Of a stretch of 24,143 nt of DNA, positions 22,814 to 24,143 are shown piece by piece. The notes under the pieces were generated by a model that was not told the origin of the DNA, searched no databases, and saw only the letters and a list, made by a program, of their open reading frames with translations. The stretch covers positions 1-24,143 of the forward strand of contig JAVBSN010000082.1 of the NCBI GenBank assembly GCA_031547045.1, read 5' to 3'. Both the position numbers and the translations under genes were made by a program. The stretch's first letter is position 1. Each line of letters starts with the position of its first letter. This DNA comes from JAVBSN01 sp031547045. GTDB taxonomy: Bacteria; Bacillota; Clostridia; Lachnospirales; Lachnospiraceae.

Positions 22814-24143
22814 TTATTTTAATCTATCTTCCAAATCATCTAATGATTTATACCCATATAAATGAGCTGTATTTTCCATTGTCATCTTTGCAAGATTCTT
22901 ATTTTCTTTACTTAGATTAACAATATATATACCATATAATTTTAAAGTATTATCAGAGTAAGTACTTATTTCACCACGTAAATATGTTTCATAGGAAGTA
23001 TCAAATGGTGTATCTTCATATGTGTGTATCTTTCTTGCGTTACCTGCTGCCTTTGGATACTTATTAGAAAACTCCTCCATCCATTCCACTTGAATTCTTA
23101 CTATTTCTTCTATTATGGATTTTTTCTCTTCTGAAATAGCAGGGAAACTTTTCTCTATTTCACTATACTTATCTAGAGCTGTACTCTTCATCATACGACC
23201 ATATTTTTCTGTAATCAGATTCCAACCATTTGCATTAGCTTCTTCAAAATCATTAATATAACTTATAAGCATATCTTCACTCCAAGTCATATATTGACTC
23301 TTTCTCATAAGTGAAAATGTACTCCAATCATCTTGACAATTAGCCCTTCCACCTTCGTTTTGAACCTTATCAAAGGCATTCCATTCTAATAATACTATCT
23401 TATCAACTAATTCTTCTATAGATAACGTTTTCATATTTGGGTTGAGTATTTCTTCTACAACAGTTTCCAAATAATTATCTTCTGTCACTGTTAACCCTTG
23501 ATTCTTCATTTCATTAATAATTAATGTTGCTATCATTTCAATTACTATTGGTATACGTTCATCTCTTCTTGGCATATCACAAATAGCTTTTAGAATATCC
23601 ATTACTTCTGCTAATACTTCAAGTTTATCCATCCCTTTATGAAGCCATTTATAATAAGGAGCATATTTTTTATTAAGTAAATATACTAACTTCATTACAT
23701 GATTAATATAATCCCCTAGAATCATCTCTGCTGTTACATACTCTTCTCTATTTAACATTCTTTTATAGTTATATTGACCTAACTGTGCCACCATATGAGC
23801 TTCTCTTGCTAGTCTAAGTCTCCATACTGGATTTGAATAATACCCTAATAAATAATTTCTTATTTTAGTAAATTCGCCACTATCATCTCTAAAAATCTGT
23901 CCATTAGTAACAACTGCTAGATTTTCTTCATTTATTAATAACCATTCTTCATCTGATTTTGGTATAGACTCTACTTCGAGTATATTTTTATAGAATTCTG
24001 ATATATTAAATACCCCTACCCTACCTATACCTTGCTTAGTGCCTTTTCTTAAAATCCCTCTATATATTTGAGGTAGCTTATTATATTCCTTTTGAAGTGC
24101 TTCGCCAATCTTGCTATAGTCATCATCATCTAACCACATACAA
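22814..24143 (-). CDS. DUF4037/DUF4125-type protein, 5' end outside the window
   Basis: At least 443 codons; the frame continues past the window edge (a Cys codon precedes the first Met at 24139), so the N-terminus is missing. The C-terminal half (from about residue 260 of the visible part) looks like DUF4125: DDWSTFSLMRKSQYMTWSED, LITEKYGRMM, VEWMEEF, then DTPFDTSYETYLRGE. The N-terminal half (WLDDDDYSKIG and onward) resembles the helical part of DUF4037, whose N-terminus is nucleotidyltransferase-like. I infer a nucleotidyltransferase-type protein of unknown substrate with the catalytic end cut off here. No signal peptide or membrane helix is visible. It lies upstream of the 51-residue gene with no terminator seen between them. 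Confidence 0.7.
   Translation of the reverse strand, partial: CMWLDDDDYSKIGEALQKEYNKLPQIYRGILRKGTKQGIGRVGVFNISEFYKNILEVESIPKSDEEWLLINEENLAVVTNGQIFRDDSGEFTKIRNYLLGYYSNPVWRLRLAREAHMVAQLGQYNYKRMLNREEYVTAEMILGDYINHVMKLVYLLNKKYAPYYKWLHKGMDKLEVLAEVMDILKAICDMPRRDERIPIVIEMIATLIINEMKNQGLTVTEDNYLETVVEEILNPNMKTLSIEELVDKIVLLEWNAFDKVQNEGGRANCQDDWSTFSLMRKSQYMTWSEDMLISYINDFEEANANGWNLITEKYGRMMKSTALDKYSEIEKSFPAISEEKKSIIEEIVRIQVEWMEEFSNKYPKAAGNARKIHTYEDTPFDTSYETYLRGEISTYSDNTLKLYGIYIVNLSKENKNLAKMTMENTAHLYGYKSLDDLEDRLK

Overview
This is a low-GC (roughly one third G+C) Gram-positive chromosomal segment. It most likely comes from a spore-forming member of the Clostridia, Lachnospiraceae or a close relative. The grounds are a spoIIID gene, a DnaD/DnaI-type primosome pair, a DUF4317 protein, a DUF4037/DUF4125-type protein, clpB and the long form of PRPP synthetase. 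Every gene I can support lies on the minus strand, so the window is read from right to left. I saw no rRNA, tRNA, insertion sequence, prophage or CRISPR array.

In transcription order: the window opens inside a DUF4037/DUF4125-type protein (22814-24143). A 51-residue Gln/Asn/Lys-rich protein follows (22589-22744). Next come two small unrecognised genes whose 5' ends each look as if one A is missing. Then comes spoIIID (21374-21625), which has a TTG start, a possible sigma-E promoter and a good terminator. A compact operon follows from one strong sigma-A promoter: an SbcD/YhaO-like nuclease, a short YhaN/Rad50-like ATPase with a membrane hairpin inside its coiled coil, a class A penicillin-binding protein and a DUF4317 protein. 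murC follows with its own promoter. Between murC and the primosome operon (DnaD/DnaB-like protein, DnaI-type helicase loader) is a 281-bp spacer carrying six DnaA-box-like 9-mers. These include a perfect tandem triplet and an inverted pair. prs, clpB and an ABC-F ATPase follow as separate units with good promoters; prs and the ABC-F gene end in clear terminators.

The left end is a five-gene module: ABC ATPase, two ABC-2 permeases, a membrane histidine kinase of the DesK/LiaS type and a LuxR/NarL-type response regulator. Its layout recalls the Bacillus LnrLMN-LnrJK (linearmycin resistance) arrangement and suggests a self-regulated export or envelope-defence system. Two perfect dyads lie upstream of its first gene, one over the -35 position and one near -66, and are good candidates for the regulator's binding sites. 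The window ends in the N-terminal part of glyA, whose extended -10 promoter sits inside a 7-bp inverted repeat.

Most of the window is core replication, cell-wall, stress and sporulation machinery. The parts that look least described are the DnaA-box cluster before the primosome operon, the membrane-anchored Rad50-like ATPase in an operon with cell-wall genes, the dyad-controlled exporter, and the small-gene cluster near spoIIID.
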